A stretch of DNA of 5,020 nucleotides from Gammaproteobacteria bacterium (GTDB lineage: Bacteria > Pseudomonadota > Gammaproteobacteria > Pseudomonadales > Pseudohongiellaceae): assembly GCA_003451715.1 (NCBI GenBank), contig DMJN01000016.1, positions 1 to 5,020 on the forward strand, read 5' to 3'. The position numbers and the translations under genes are program-made. Positions 1 through 5,020 of this stretch are shown here, in pieces (within the stretch, counting starts at the first letter, position 1; every line of letters begins with the position of its first letter). The notes below the pieces were generated by a model that saw only the letters and a list, made by a program, of their open reading frames with translations, was not told the origin of the DNA and made no database searches.

Positions 1-327
1 TCCGTACTCAAAGCCGGTGTAGAGATTGAAGTACTGCATCCACAACGCCGTATCTACACCGCCAGCGGCACGCCTTCGACCGAGATGGCCATCGATGCAG
101 GCATACTGAGAGACCTCTTCATAACGCTCGGGGAAGAGAAGCAGGCAGGCGCCTGGTCGATGACCATCTACGTTAAACCTTTTATCCAGTGGATCTGGTT
201 GGGCACTATTTTCATGGTATTCGGCGGTACACTCGCAGCCGGCGACAAGCGCTACCGCCGTCTGCGGCAACGACGATCTGAGCGAGCCGGGCAACGAGTC
301 GCTGCGGATTTGCAGCCGGCTTCCTGA
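1..327 (+). CDS. ccmF: Cytochrome c-type biogenesis protein CcmF, C-terminal part (5' end outside window)
   Basis: CcmF is the large polytopic inner-membrane subunit of the System I cytochrome c haem lyase, taking haem from CcmE and ligating it to apocytochrome c with CcmH and CcmI. Only the last 108 residues are present, read in frame 1 from the first base to a TGA at 325-327. The segment shows the family's characteristic tail: a periplasmic stretch ending TPSTEMAIDAG (window residues 24-34), then RDLFITLGEE, then KPFIQWIWLGTIFM leading into the last membrane helix (about window residues 62-80), then a basic cytoplasmic end rich in Arg (DKRYRRLRQRRSER). Most family members read MPMTEAAID at the first of these sites, so the present version is slightly divergent. 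The gene is followed after 9 bases by ccmG. The identification rests on family motifs and on the order ccmF-G-H-I. Confidence 0.95.
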   Translation, partial: SVLKAGVEIEVLHPQRRIYTASGTPSTEMAIDAGILRDLFITLGEEKQAGAWSMTIYVKPFIQWIWLGTIFMVFGGTLAAGDKRYRRLRQRRSERAGQRVAADLQPAS

Positions 328-332
328 GGGTG
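326..332 (+). promoter_or_regulatory. Shine-Dalgarno for ccmG
   Basis: The sequence GAGGGTG overlaps the ccmF stop codon. Its GAGG core ends 7 bases before the ccmG ATG at 337, a normal spacing. This supports that start and suggests ccmG translation is coupled to the end of ccmF. Confidence 0.6.
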
Positions 333-336
333 AAAC

Positions 337-873
337 ATGACTAGACTAAAATTTTTCTTACCGGTTATCCTGTTCATGGGATTGGCACTCCTGTTATGGC
401 GAGGGCTCTATCTCGACCCCAAGGAATTACCATCCGTGTTGATTGACAAACCCATGCCAGCGTTTGCGCTTACTACGGTGGACGACGAGTCAGTAAGCAA
501 TGCAGACTTGCCGGAGCAAATTTTCCTGTTGAATGTCTGGGGTAGTTACTGCCTGCCTTGTCTGATCGAACACCCGACCCTGATGCGCTTATCCGAAGAA
601 GGGGAAATCCCGGTGGTAGGGGTGAACTACCGCGATGAACAGGATCTTGCGCTGGATTGGCTGGATGAAAACGGCAATCCATTTGCCTTCAGTATCCTCG
701 ATGAACTCGGACGCTTCGGAATCGATCTCGGCGTATACGGCGCGCCGGAAACCTATCTGGTAGATGCAGAGGGAGTGATTCGCTACCGCCACGTGAGTGT
801 GTTGGATGAGACGGTCTGGGCACAGGATTTTCTACCGGCGATCGCCGAGCTCAGAGCAGAATCCGGTCGCTAG
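337..873 (+). CDS. ccmG: Thiol:disulfide interchange protein CcmG/DsbE (cytochrome c maturation thioredoxin)
   Basis: This is a 178-residue membrane-anchored periplasmic thioredoxin-fold protein. In the known pathway CcmG takes electrons from DsbD/CcdA and passes them to CcmH or directly to apocytochrome c, keeping the haem-binding cysteines reduced. An uncleaved N-terminal signal anchor spans about residues 4-21, followed by DKPMPAFALTTV (37-48), the usual CcmG entry to the fold. The active site is C72-L-P-C75 in NVWGSYCLPC, and the family cis-proline motif GVYGAPETYLVD lies at 132-143 (P137). Length matches the family (about 175-185). One oddity is Tyr71 before the first cysteine, where most CcmG proteins have Trp (WCxxC). 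The ATG start has a good Shine-Dalgarno. The gene sits 9 bases after ccmF and 10 bases before ccmH, clearly inside the ccm operon. Confidence 0.95.
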   Translation: MTRLKFFLPVILFMGLALLLWRGLYLDPKELPSVLIDKPMPAFALTTVDDESVSNADLPEQIFLLNVWGSYCLPCLIEHPTLMRLSEEGEIPVVGVNYRDEQDLALDWLDENGNPFAFSILDELGRFGIDLGVYGAPETYLVDAEGVIRYRHVSVLDETVWAQDFLPAIAELRAESGR

Positions 874-883
874 AGTGAATTTT

Positions 884-1378
884 ATGGAGATCGCCGCCGC
901 TTTGAAAAAGGCACTCGTGTTATCACTAACACTGCTGGTGTTGGGGCTATCGGCGCAGGTGTCAGCACAAGTCGATACATTTCAATTCGACACGGACGAA
1001 CAACAACAGCGCTTTCGGCGCCTGTCTGACGAATTGCGTTGCCCCATGTGTCAAAACACCAATCTTACCGGCTCATCAGGTGGAACGGCAGAGGACCTGC
1101 GCCGTGAGATACATCGCATGATTATGGAAGGAATGACGGACCAGGATATCGAGCAGTTCATGTTCGACCGCTATGGCGATTTCATATTTTATCGACCCAG
1201 ACTGCGGGCCGAGACCGTGCTGCTCTGGTTCGGACCCTTGATCTTTCTGATTATTGGCGGCTTCGTCGCTTATAGAATTTTTCGCCGCGCCAGGACTCTG
1301 GGTGAGAAGCCTATAACGCTGGATGAGTCCGAGCAGGAGCGACTCAGAGCGCTGCTGGGAAACAAACAGAAACCTTAA
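884..1378 (+). CDS. ccmH: Cytochrome c-type biogenesis protein CcmH (CycL-type, short form)
   Basis: CcmH is a small membrane-tethered periplasmic thiol-disulfide protein that handles the CXXCH cysteines of apocytochrome c and joins the haem lyase with CcmF and CcmI. The 164-residue product starts with a cleavable signal peptide (basic KK at 8-9, hydrophobic core about 10-23, predicted cut after V-S-A at 28). The diagnostic LRCPMCQN motif follows at 51-58 with redox cysteines C53 and C56, then DLRREIHRMIMEGMTDQDI, then RYGDFIFYRP. One C-terminal membrane helix spans about 112-131, ahead of a short basic and polar tail. The reading frame is open back to 797, but that extension would overlap ccmG and bury the signal peptide. 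ATG 884 (AGAG 8 bases upstream) gives a proper signal sequence. GTG 875 is a less likely alternative. The protein corresponds only to the N-terminal half of E. coli CcmH; the rest is encoded by the next gene. Confidence 0.94.
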   Translation: MEIAAALKKALVLSLTLLVLGLSAQVSAQVDTFQFDTDEQQQRFRRLSDELRCPMCQNTNLTGSSGGTAEDLRREIHRMIMEGMTDQDIEQFMFDRYGDFIFYRPRLRAETVLLWFGPLIFLIIGGFVAYRIFRRARTLGEKPITLDESEQERLRALLGNKQKP

Positions 1379-1383
1379 TTTGT

Positions 1384-1387
1384 GAGG
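1384..1387 (+). promoter_or_regulatory. Shine-Dalgarno deciding the TTG start of ccmI
   Basis: GAGG lies 10 bases upstream of the TTG at 1398. No ATG or GTG lies near it in the ccmI frame, so this site supports the unusual start codon. Confidence 0.5.
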
Positions 1388-1397
1388 ACTCATTATC

Positions 1398-2702
1398 TTG
1401 TTCTGGCTTTTAACAGTATGCCTCTTCGTTCTGGCTTCGCTATTTATCCTCGTTCCCTTGTGGTTACGCAGCTCCGCCGATTCCTTTGAATCGGAAGAGC
1501 TGAGAAAGAGGGCTAACATTGCCCTGTTTCATGAGCGCAACAATGAACTCGAGGTTGAGCTCTCAACGGGTAACATCGATCAGGGTCAGTTTGAATCGCT
1601 GGTACTGGAATTGCAGCAGAGCCTGCTGGCGGATGTCTCTGAAAGTGATTCGAAAGTTGCCGGGCAGGACAGTCCTGCAAAGCCAGACAGGAAATCCAGA
1701 AAGCAAAAACCCGATAGAGCAAAGGGCAGGGCCAGGGATCCAAGCTTCGTAATACCCATACTGCTGGGAATCATCATCATACCGCTTGTTGCCTACGGCC
1801 TCTACGGCGAGTGGGGCTATATTGACGATGTGGAGCTCATGGGTCTATTTCAGCGTACCGTCGACAACGTCGATGATGCCGGTGAAGCACAGGCTTTGAT
1901 CATTAGCCTCGGAGAGATTGTGCGGGGCGATGAGGAGGATGACGAGCCTAGACCCTGGGCCTGGTATTTCCTCGCCGAGAATTTTGCCAATCTGGGCATG
2001 TTTGCCGAGGCAGAGATTGCCTACGAGCGATCGGCAGCACAGCTGGATGGAATGCCGGAGAAAGCGTTGGTGCTGGGCAGGGTTGCCATGGCGAAATACA
2101 TCAACGCCGGACTCGCATTCACTCCAGAGATCCTGGAAGTGATCGAACAGGCCAGGGCGATCAATCCAAATGAGCTATCCATATTGCAGCTGTTAGCTTC
2201 AGATGCGGTTGAACGGGAAGACTATGAAGCAGCGATTGAGTATTGGAGGCTCTTGATTCAGGCTAATCCTAATTCACAACAAGCACAAACGTTGAGAGCG
2301 AATATCGCGGCAGCCCAGCAGTTACTGGTACAACAAAATACTGTTGCTGTCGATGGTCAGCCAGTAATCAATGTTAACCTGGCTCTCGCCGAAAACTTGC
2401 AACTAGATGGTGAACTTAGAGTATTTATCGCTGCTCATAATGCAGCCCGTGAGGGAATGCCACCACTTGCGGCGGTTGCTCTGACCGTGTCCCAGTTGCC
2501 AGCCAGTATCCAGCTTGACAACTCTTCTGTCATGGGCTCGTCTAATTTATTCTCTGCCGAAAGTGTCTATGTATCAGCGTTGGTCTCCAATGCTGGTGTC
2601 GCTTCGCCTCAGTCGGGAGATTATCGAGTTGTCTCAGAGAGTTTTACACACAACGGTGAGCCAACCACAATCGAGTTGGTGATTGCCGAACAGGTTCCCT
2701 GA
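1398..2702 (+). CDS. ccmI: Cytochrome c-type biogenesis protein CcmI (TPR apocytochrome c chaperone)
   Basis: CcmI binds the C-terminal region of apocytochromes c in the periplasm and presents them to the CcmF-CcmH haem lyase. The 434-residue product has the family layout. A first membrane helix lies at about 2-22. A cytoplasmic loop follows, with the conserved-looking stretch RANIALFHERNNELE (38-52) and a Lys/Arg-rich linker (about 95-113). A second membrane helix lies at about 117-136. Next come an acidic patch (DEEDDEP, 178-184) and roughly three TPR units between about 185 and 310 (WYFLAENFANLGMFAEAEIAYERS is the clearest). The C-terminal domain spans about 322-432, with NVNLAL, MPPLAAVALTVSQLP and a SGDYRV motif. 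The start is TTG at 1398, chosen because it gives a full first membrane helix at residue 2 and has GAGG 10 bases upstream. It lies 19 bases after ccmH. The TPR domain is fused to CcmH in E. coli but is a separate gene here. This appears to be the last ccm gene of the cluster. Confidence 0.93.
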   Translation: MFWLLTVCLFVLASLFILVPLWLRSSADSFESEELRKRANIALFHERNNELEVELSTGNIDQGQFESLVLELQQSLLADVSESDSKVAGQDSPAKPDRKSRKQKPDRAKGRARDPSFVIPILLGIIIIPLVAYGLYGEWGYIDDVELMGLFQRTVDNVDDAGEAQALIISLGEIVRGDEEDDEPRPWAWYFLAENFANLGMFAEAEIAYERSAAQLDGMPEKALVLGRVAMAKYINAGLAFTPEILEVIEQARAINPNELSILQLLASDAVEREDYEAAIEYWRLLIQANPNSQQAQTLRANIAAAQQLLVQQNTVAVDGQPVINVNLALAENLQLDGELRVFIAAHNAAREGMPPLAAVALTVSQLPASIQLDNSSVMGSSNLFSAESVYVSALVSNAGVASPQSGDYRVVSESFTHNGEPTTIELVIAEQVP

Positions 2703-2752
2703 ATATTCATCCTTGCCCGTTTTTAATGCTTTCTGGTTGACTAGAGTCCCTT

Positions 2753-3376
2753 ATGTACTGGACGGAATTCCTAACAATTGCTATCGCGCATCTTTTTGCA
2801 GTTGCCTCTCCGGGGCCTGACTTTGCAGTAGTTACAAGACAATGTGTGACAGGTGGCACTAAAGCTGGGTTGTGGACGAGCTTTGGCGTAGGCACGGGAA
2901 TACTGCTGCATGTAGCCTATTGTATACTCGGGGTGGCTCTTATTTTGTCCCAGTCGCCAGCATTGTTTAATACGATGAAATACCTTGCATCGGCCTACAT
3001 ATTGTATCTCGGTGTGCAGTCCATTCGCCGTTCGATGCGCGTCGTGGGGCAAGCCAGTGCAGCCGCTATTGAGGTAAATGTGCAACCCGGAAAGGCATTC
3101 GTGTTGGGATTTCTTACTAATGGCTTGAATCCCAAGGCGACGCTGTTCTTCCTGGCGTTGTTCACTGTGGTCATAAGTTCCAGTACGCCGATAGCTATAC
3201 AAATGATGTATGGCATCTACCTGGCAATTGCAACGTTCGCCTGGTTCGCCATGTTGTCAAAAATATTTGGCAGGCAAAGCGTGCGTGACTGGTTACTGAG
3301 CGCGGGTGTCTGGTTCGAGCGCGCCATGGGCTTCATATTAATTCTGCTGGCCCTGCAGATTACCGTGAATACCTGA
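2753..3376 (+). CDS. LysE/RhtB-family amino acid exporter (substrate unknown)
   Basis: This 207-residue, very hydrophobic inner-membrane protein belongs to the LysE/RhtB translocator family, which exports amino acids such as lysine, threonine, homoserine or leucine by proton-coupled efflux. The hallmark SPGPDF is at residues 19-24 at the end of the first helix, followed by the short GGTKAGL loop (34-40). The second hallmark, GFLTNGLNPKATLFFLALF, spans 119-137 and includes the N-P-K triad at 126-128. About six hydrophobic segments are visible (roughly 4-26, 42-66, 72-89, 115-138, 148-168, 186-205), and length is typical (200-210). An in-frame TGA at 2738-2740 makes ATG 2753 the first usable start, although no strong Shine-Dalgarno precedes it. 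It lies 50 bases after ccmI, so it may be read through from the ccm operon or have its own weak promoter. Nothing links it functionally to cytochrome c maturation, and the substrate cannot be inferred from sequence. Confidence 0.9.
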   Translation: MYWTEFLTIAIAHLFAVASPGPDFAVVTRQCVTGGTKAGLWTSFGVGTGILLHVAYCILGVALILSQSPALFNTMKYLASAYILYLGVQSIRRSMRVVGQASAAAIEVNVQPGKAFVLGFLTNGLNPKATLFFLALFTVVISSSTPIAIQMMYGIYLAIATFAWFAMLSKIFGRQSVRDWLLSAGVWFERAMGFILILLALQITVNT

Positions 3377-3401
3377 TGAGAGCTTGACGCCAGACAGGAT
3401 G

Positions 3402-3431
3402 TTGCCTGATGCCGGTGTATCAGCAGGGCAA
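3402..3431 (+). repeat. Bulged inverted repeat between the LysE-family gene and moaA
   Basis: TTGC-CTGAT at 3402-3410 can pair with ATCAG (3419-3423) and GCAA (3428-3431), leaving an 8-base loop and a 4-base bulge (CAGG, 3424-3427). That gives nine pairs. No T-run follows, so it is a poor intrinsic terminator. It lies just upstream of a possible moaA -10 box, so an operator or leader hairpin is possible. A chance dyad is also plausible. Confidence 0.3.
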
Positions 3432-3437
3432 ATACGC

Positions 3438-3443
3438 TATAGT
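3438..3443 (+). promoter_or_regulatory. Possible -10 box of a moaA promoter
   Basis: TATAGT differs from the sigma-70 consensus TATAAT at one position and lies 37 bases before the moaA ATG, in the longest gap of the window (3377-3480). At 16-18 base spacing no good -35 element is present (the 17-base position reads GTGTAT), so the promoter would be weak or activator-dependent. The main support is position and the need for moaA to be expressed separately from the LysE-family gene. Confidence 0.3.
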
Positions 3444-3480
3444 AGCCAGCCCAAGCAATTGAAGATGCTCTAGTTTTTCA

Positions 3481-4512
3481 ATGAATTCGCGACAGAAACC
3501 ACTAGTGAAATCGACTGACAACAAACCTTTGCTGATTGACAGGTTCGGACGCCAGGTTGACTACATTCGCCTGTCGGTTACCGATCGTTGCGATTTTCGC
3601 TGTGTCTACTGTATGACCGAAGACATGACTTTTCTGCCACGCAAGCAGATTCTGTCTTTGGAAGAGTTGGAACAGGTGGCCAGGGCCTTTACTGAACTGG
3701 GGGTGAAGAAGATTCGCCTGACCGGCGGAGAACCCCTGGTACGTAACGACGTCATGTCGTTGATTGAAAAGCTTGGCAAATTGCCAGGCCTACAGGAATT
3801 GCTATTGACCACCAATGGTGCCCAACTGGATCACTACGCAGCCCCCTTGAAAGCCGCCGGCGTTCATCGCATCAATATAAGCATAGACAGCCTCGACGCA
3901 GACAGGTTCGAGCGCATCTCGCGGGTGGGCAAGTTAGACAGCGTACTGGCCGGTATTGACGCGGCCATAGCCGAAGGCTTCGATGGCATCAGATTGAATG
4001 CTGTGATTATGCGCGGCTACAACGAAGACGAAGTCTTGCCGTTGACAGATTATGCCGTAGAGCGGGGTATCGATATTGCGTTCATCGAGGAGATGCCCTT
4101 GGGAGAAGCGTCGGATCATACCCGGGAAGAGACGACCTGCAGTAATGCCTGGGTGAGAAGCGTTCTCGAGGAGAAATATGCACTGCTGGACAGCGCTGAA
4201 AAAACCGCTGGCCCGTCACGCTATTCTCAAGTGCCTGGTCATCGGAGCCGCTTCGGCTTTATCTCACCTATTAGCCATAATTTCTGTGAAGACTGTAACC
4301 GGGTACGGGTCACCGTGGAAGGCCGGTTGTTGCTGTGTCTTGGCAACGAGCAATCCGTCGACTTAAAGGCAGTACTGCGGGGCAGGAATGCCACTCACGA
4401 GGACCTGAAACAAAGCATAATCGCTGCCATGGACCTCAAGCCGGAACGCCATTATTTCTATGACAAGGAACACGCTCAACCGGTTCGCCTCATGAATACC
4501 ACTGGAGGATAG
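3481..4512 (+). CDS. moaA: GTP 3',8-cyclase MoaA (molybdenum cofactor biosynthesis, radical SAM)
   Basis: MoaA is a cytosolic radical SAM enzyme that converts GTP to 3',8-cyclo-7,8-dihydro-GTP, the first step of molybdenum cofactor synthesis; MoaC then makes cyclic pyranopterin monophosphate. The 343-residue protein has the radical SAM CxxxCxxC cluster site at C37, C41 and C44 ([10 protein letters not shown]), the SAM-binding TGGEPLVR at 81-88, TTNGAQL at 110-116 and NISIDSLD at 132-139. The second 4Fe-4S cluster site, which binds GTP, is C269-x2-C272-x13-C286 (CEDCNRVR onward). The C-terminal Gly-Gly required for activity is present (TTGG, 340-343). All catalytic elements are intact and length is normal. 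An in-frame TGA at 3460-3462 makes ATG 3481 the earliest start, but there is no clear Shine-Dalgarno and the first 16 residues are a non-conserved extension before LLIDRFGR. A later GTG (3505) or TTG (3529) is less likely. moaB follows after 6 bases. Confidence 0.97.
   Translation: MNSRQKPLVKSTDNKPLLIDRFGRQVDYIRLSVTDRCDFRCVYCMTEDMTFLPRKQILSLEELEQVARAFTELGVKKIRLTGGEPLVRNDVMSLIEKLGKLPGLQELLLTTNGAQLDHYAAPLKAAGVHRINISIDSLDADRFERISRVGKLDSVLAGIDAAIAEGFDGIRLNAVIMRGYNEDEVLPLTDYAVERGIDIAFIEEMPLGEASDHTREETTCSNAWVRSVLEEKYALLDSAEKTAGPSRYSQVPGHRSRFGFISPISHNFCEDCNRVRVTVEGRLLLCLGNEQSVDLKAVLRGRNATHEDLKQSIIAAMDLKPERHYFYDKEHAQPVRLMNTTGG
4504..4508 (+). promoter_or_regulatory. Shine-Dalgarno for moaB inside the end of moaA
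   Basis: A perfect GGAGG lies in the last codons of moaA, 10 bases before the moaB ATG at 4519. It fixes the moaB start and indicates translational coupling of the pair. Confidence 0.7.
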
Positions 4513-4518
4513 CGCTCA

Positions 4519-5020
4519 ATGAGTTTTGGAACCCCCCTGACAATAGCCGTGGTGTCGGTATCGGATACTCGAACAGAAGAGACTGATAAATCGGGCACGA
4601 TACTGGTTACCTGCCTGGCCGAAGCAGGTCATCGGCTGCATTGCAAGGACATCGTTAAAGACGATGTCTATGAGTTGCGTGCGCTGGTCTCATCACATAT
4701 TGCCAATCCTGCCGTACACGCCGTGCTGATGACCGGAGGCACTGGCTTTACCGAGCGTGATAATACCTTCAAGGCAATCAAGCCCTTGTTTGATGTGGAT
4801 ATCGGTGGATTCGGCGAACTGTTTCGGCAGATCTCCTTCGAGGAAATTGGAACCGCCACCATCCAATCCCGCGCATTCGCAGGCCTTGCCAACAATACCG
4901 TTGTGTTTTGCCTGCCGGGTTCACCTGGCGCCTGCCGGACCGGGTGGCACAAGATCATCGCAGAGCAGCTCGATAGCAATCACAAGCCCTGTAATTTTGC
5001 CGACAAATTGAAGCTCGGCT
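4519..5020 (+). CDS. moaB: Molybdenum cofactor biosynthesis protein MoaB (3' end at or just beyond window edge)
   Basis: MoaB belongs to the MoaB/MogA family of small trimeric cytosolic proteins that bind molybdopterin. In some organisms MoaB adenylylates molybdopterin before metal insertion; in E. coli MogA does this and the role of MoaB is unclear. The frame is open from ATG 4519 to the window end, giving 167 codons. E. coli MoaB is about 170 residues, so almost the whole protein is here. Recognisable elements are IAVVSVSDTR (9-18), the nucleotide/pterin-binding MTGGTGFTERD (71-81, with D81), FGELFRQISFEEIGTATIQSRA (98-119), LPGSPGACRTGW (132-143) and the terminal PCNF (157-160), the pattern of the MoaB branch, not MogA. 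The conserved Asp in the TGGTG loop is retained, so activity is plausible. The gene starts 6 bases after moaA with a strong Shine-Dalgarno, so the two are probably one operon. Codons downstream of the window may add a residue or two. Confidence 0.95.
   Translation, partial: MSFGTPLTIAVVSVSDTRTEETDKSGTILVTCLAEAGHRLHCKDIVKDDVYELRALVSSHIANPAVHAVLMTGGTGFTERDNTFKAIKPLFDVDIGGFGELFRQISFEEIGTATIQSRAFAGLANNTVVFCLPGSPGACRTGWHKIIAEQLDSNHKPCNFADKLKLG

Noticed and set aside
797..883. N-terminal extension of ccmH back to ATG 797 (193-residue version).
   Set aside because: It would overlap ccmG by 77 bases and place about 29 non-conserved, Arg- and Ser-rich residues before a clear signal peptide. ATG 884 fits the family start.
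1076..1519. 147-codon open frame on the minus strand across ccmH/ccmI.
   Set aside because: It is antisense to two well-identified genes. Its translation has no recognisable motif, and it is explained by the codon pattern of the + strand genes.
2703..2752. Intrinsic terminator or promoter between ccmI and the LysE-family gene.
   Set aside because: There is a short T-run (about 2720-2724) but no stem before it. A TTGACT at 2737-2742 has no matching -10 box at usable spacing.
2771..3202. 143-codon open frame on the minus strand inside the LysE-family gene.
   Set aside because: It is fully antisense to a gene with intact PGPD and NPK hallmarks, and its low-complexity polar translation resembles no family.
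3377..3480. Moco riboswitch upstream of moaA, as in E. coli.
   Set aside because: The gap is short and I cannot recognise the conserved helices of that RNA. Only a simple bulged dyad is visible. A covariance-model scan would settle it.
4668..4979. Overlapping open frames of 84-103 codons on both strands within moaB.
   Set aside because: MoaB is unambiguous in its own frame. These are shadow frames without family features.

Overview
The window comes from a proteobacterial chromosome, most likely a gammaproteobacterium. The evidence is a System I (Ccm) cytochrome c maturation cluster in the order ccmF-ccmG-ccmH-ccmI, plus MoaA and MoaB proteins that closely resemble the enterobacterial and pseudomonad forms. 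Genus cannot be assigned from sequence alone. All recognised genes lie on the + strand and coding density is high. No gap exceeds about 105 bases. I see no RNA gene, mobile element, CRISPR array or broken gene.

Bases 1-2702 are the distal half of a ccm operon. They hold the C-terminal 108 codons of ccmF (haem lyase core), complete ccmG/dsbE (membrane-anchored thioredoxin-like reductase), complete ccmH (short CXXC apocytochrome reductase) and complete ccmI (two membrane segments, TPR apocytochrome chaperone). CcmH and CcmI are separate proteins here, as in Pseudomonas and Rhodobacter, not one fused protein as in E. coli. The gaps are 9, 10 and 19 bases, which fits one transcript. These proteins act together on the periplasmic face of the inner membrane: CcmG and CcmH keep the CXXCH cysteines of apocytochrome c reduced, CcmI holds the apocytochrome, and CcmF with CcmH attaches haem delivered by CcmE.

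Bases 2753-3376 encode a LysE/RhtB-family amino acid exporter of unknown substrate, 50 bases after ccmI. A 104-base gap follows, with a bulged inverted repeat and a possible -10 box. Bases 3481-5020 carry molybdenum cofactor genes: complete moaA (radical SAM GTP 3',8-cyclase) and moaB (MPT adenylyltransferase-like family), which runs off the window at or within a few codons of its end. The moaB Shine-Dalgarno lies inside the end of moaA, so the two are very probably co-transcribed.

This is an ordinary housekeeping region. I found no convincing new system. The points worth a second look are small: the TTG start of ccmI, a Tyr in place of Trp before the CcmG CXXC, the unexplained dyad and missing Shine-Dalgarno before moaA, and the adjacency of the ccm and moa loci.
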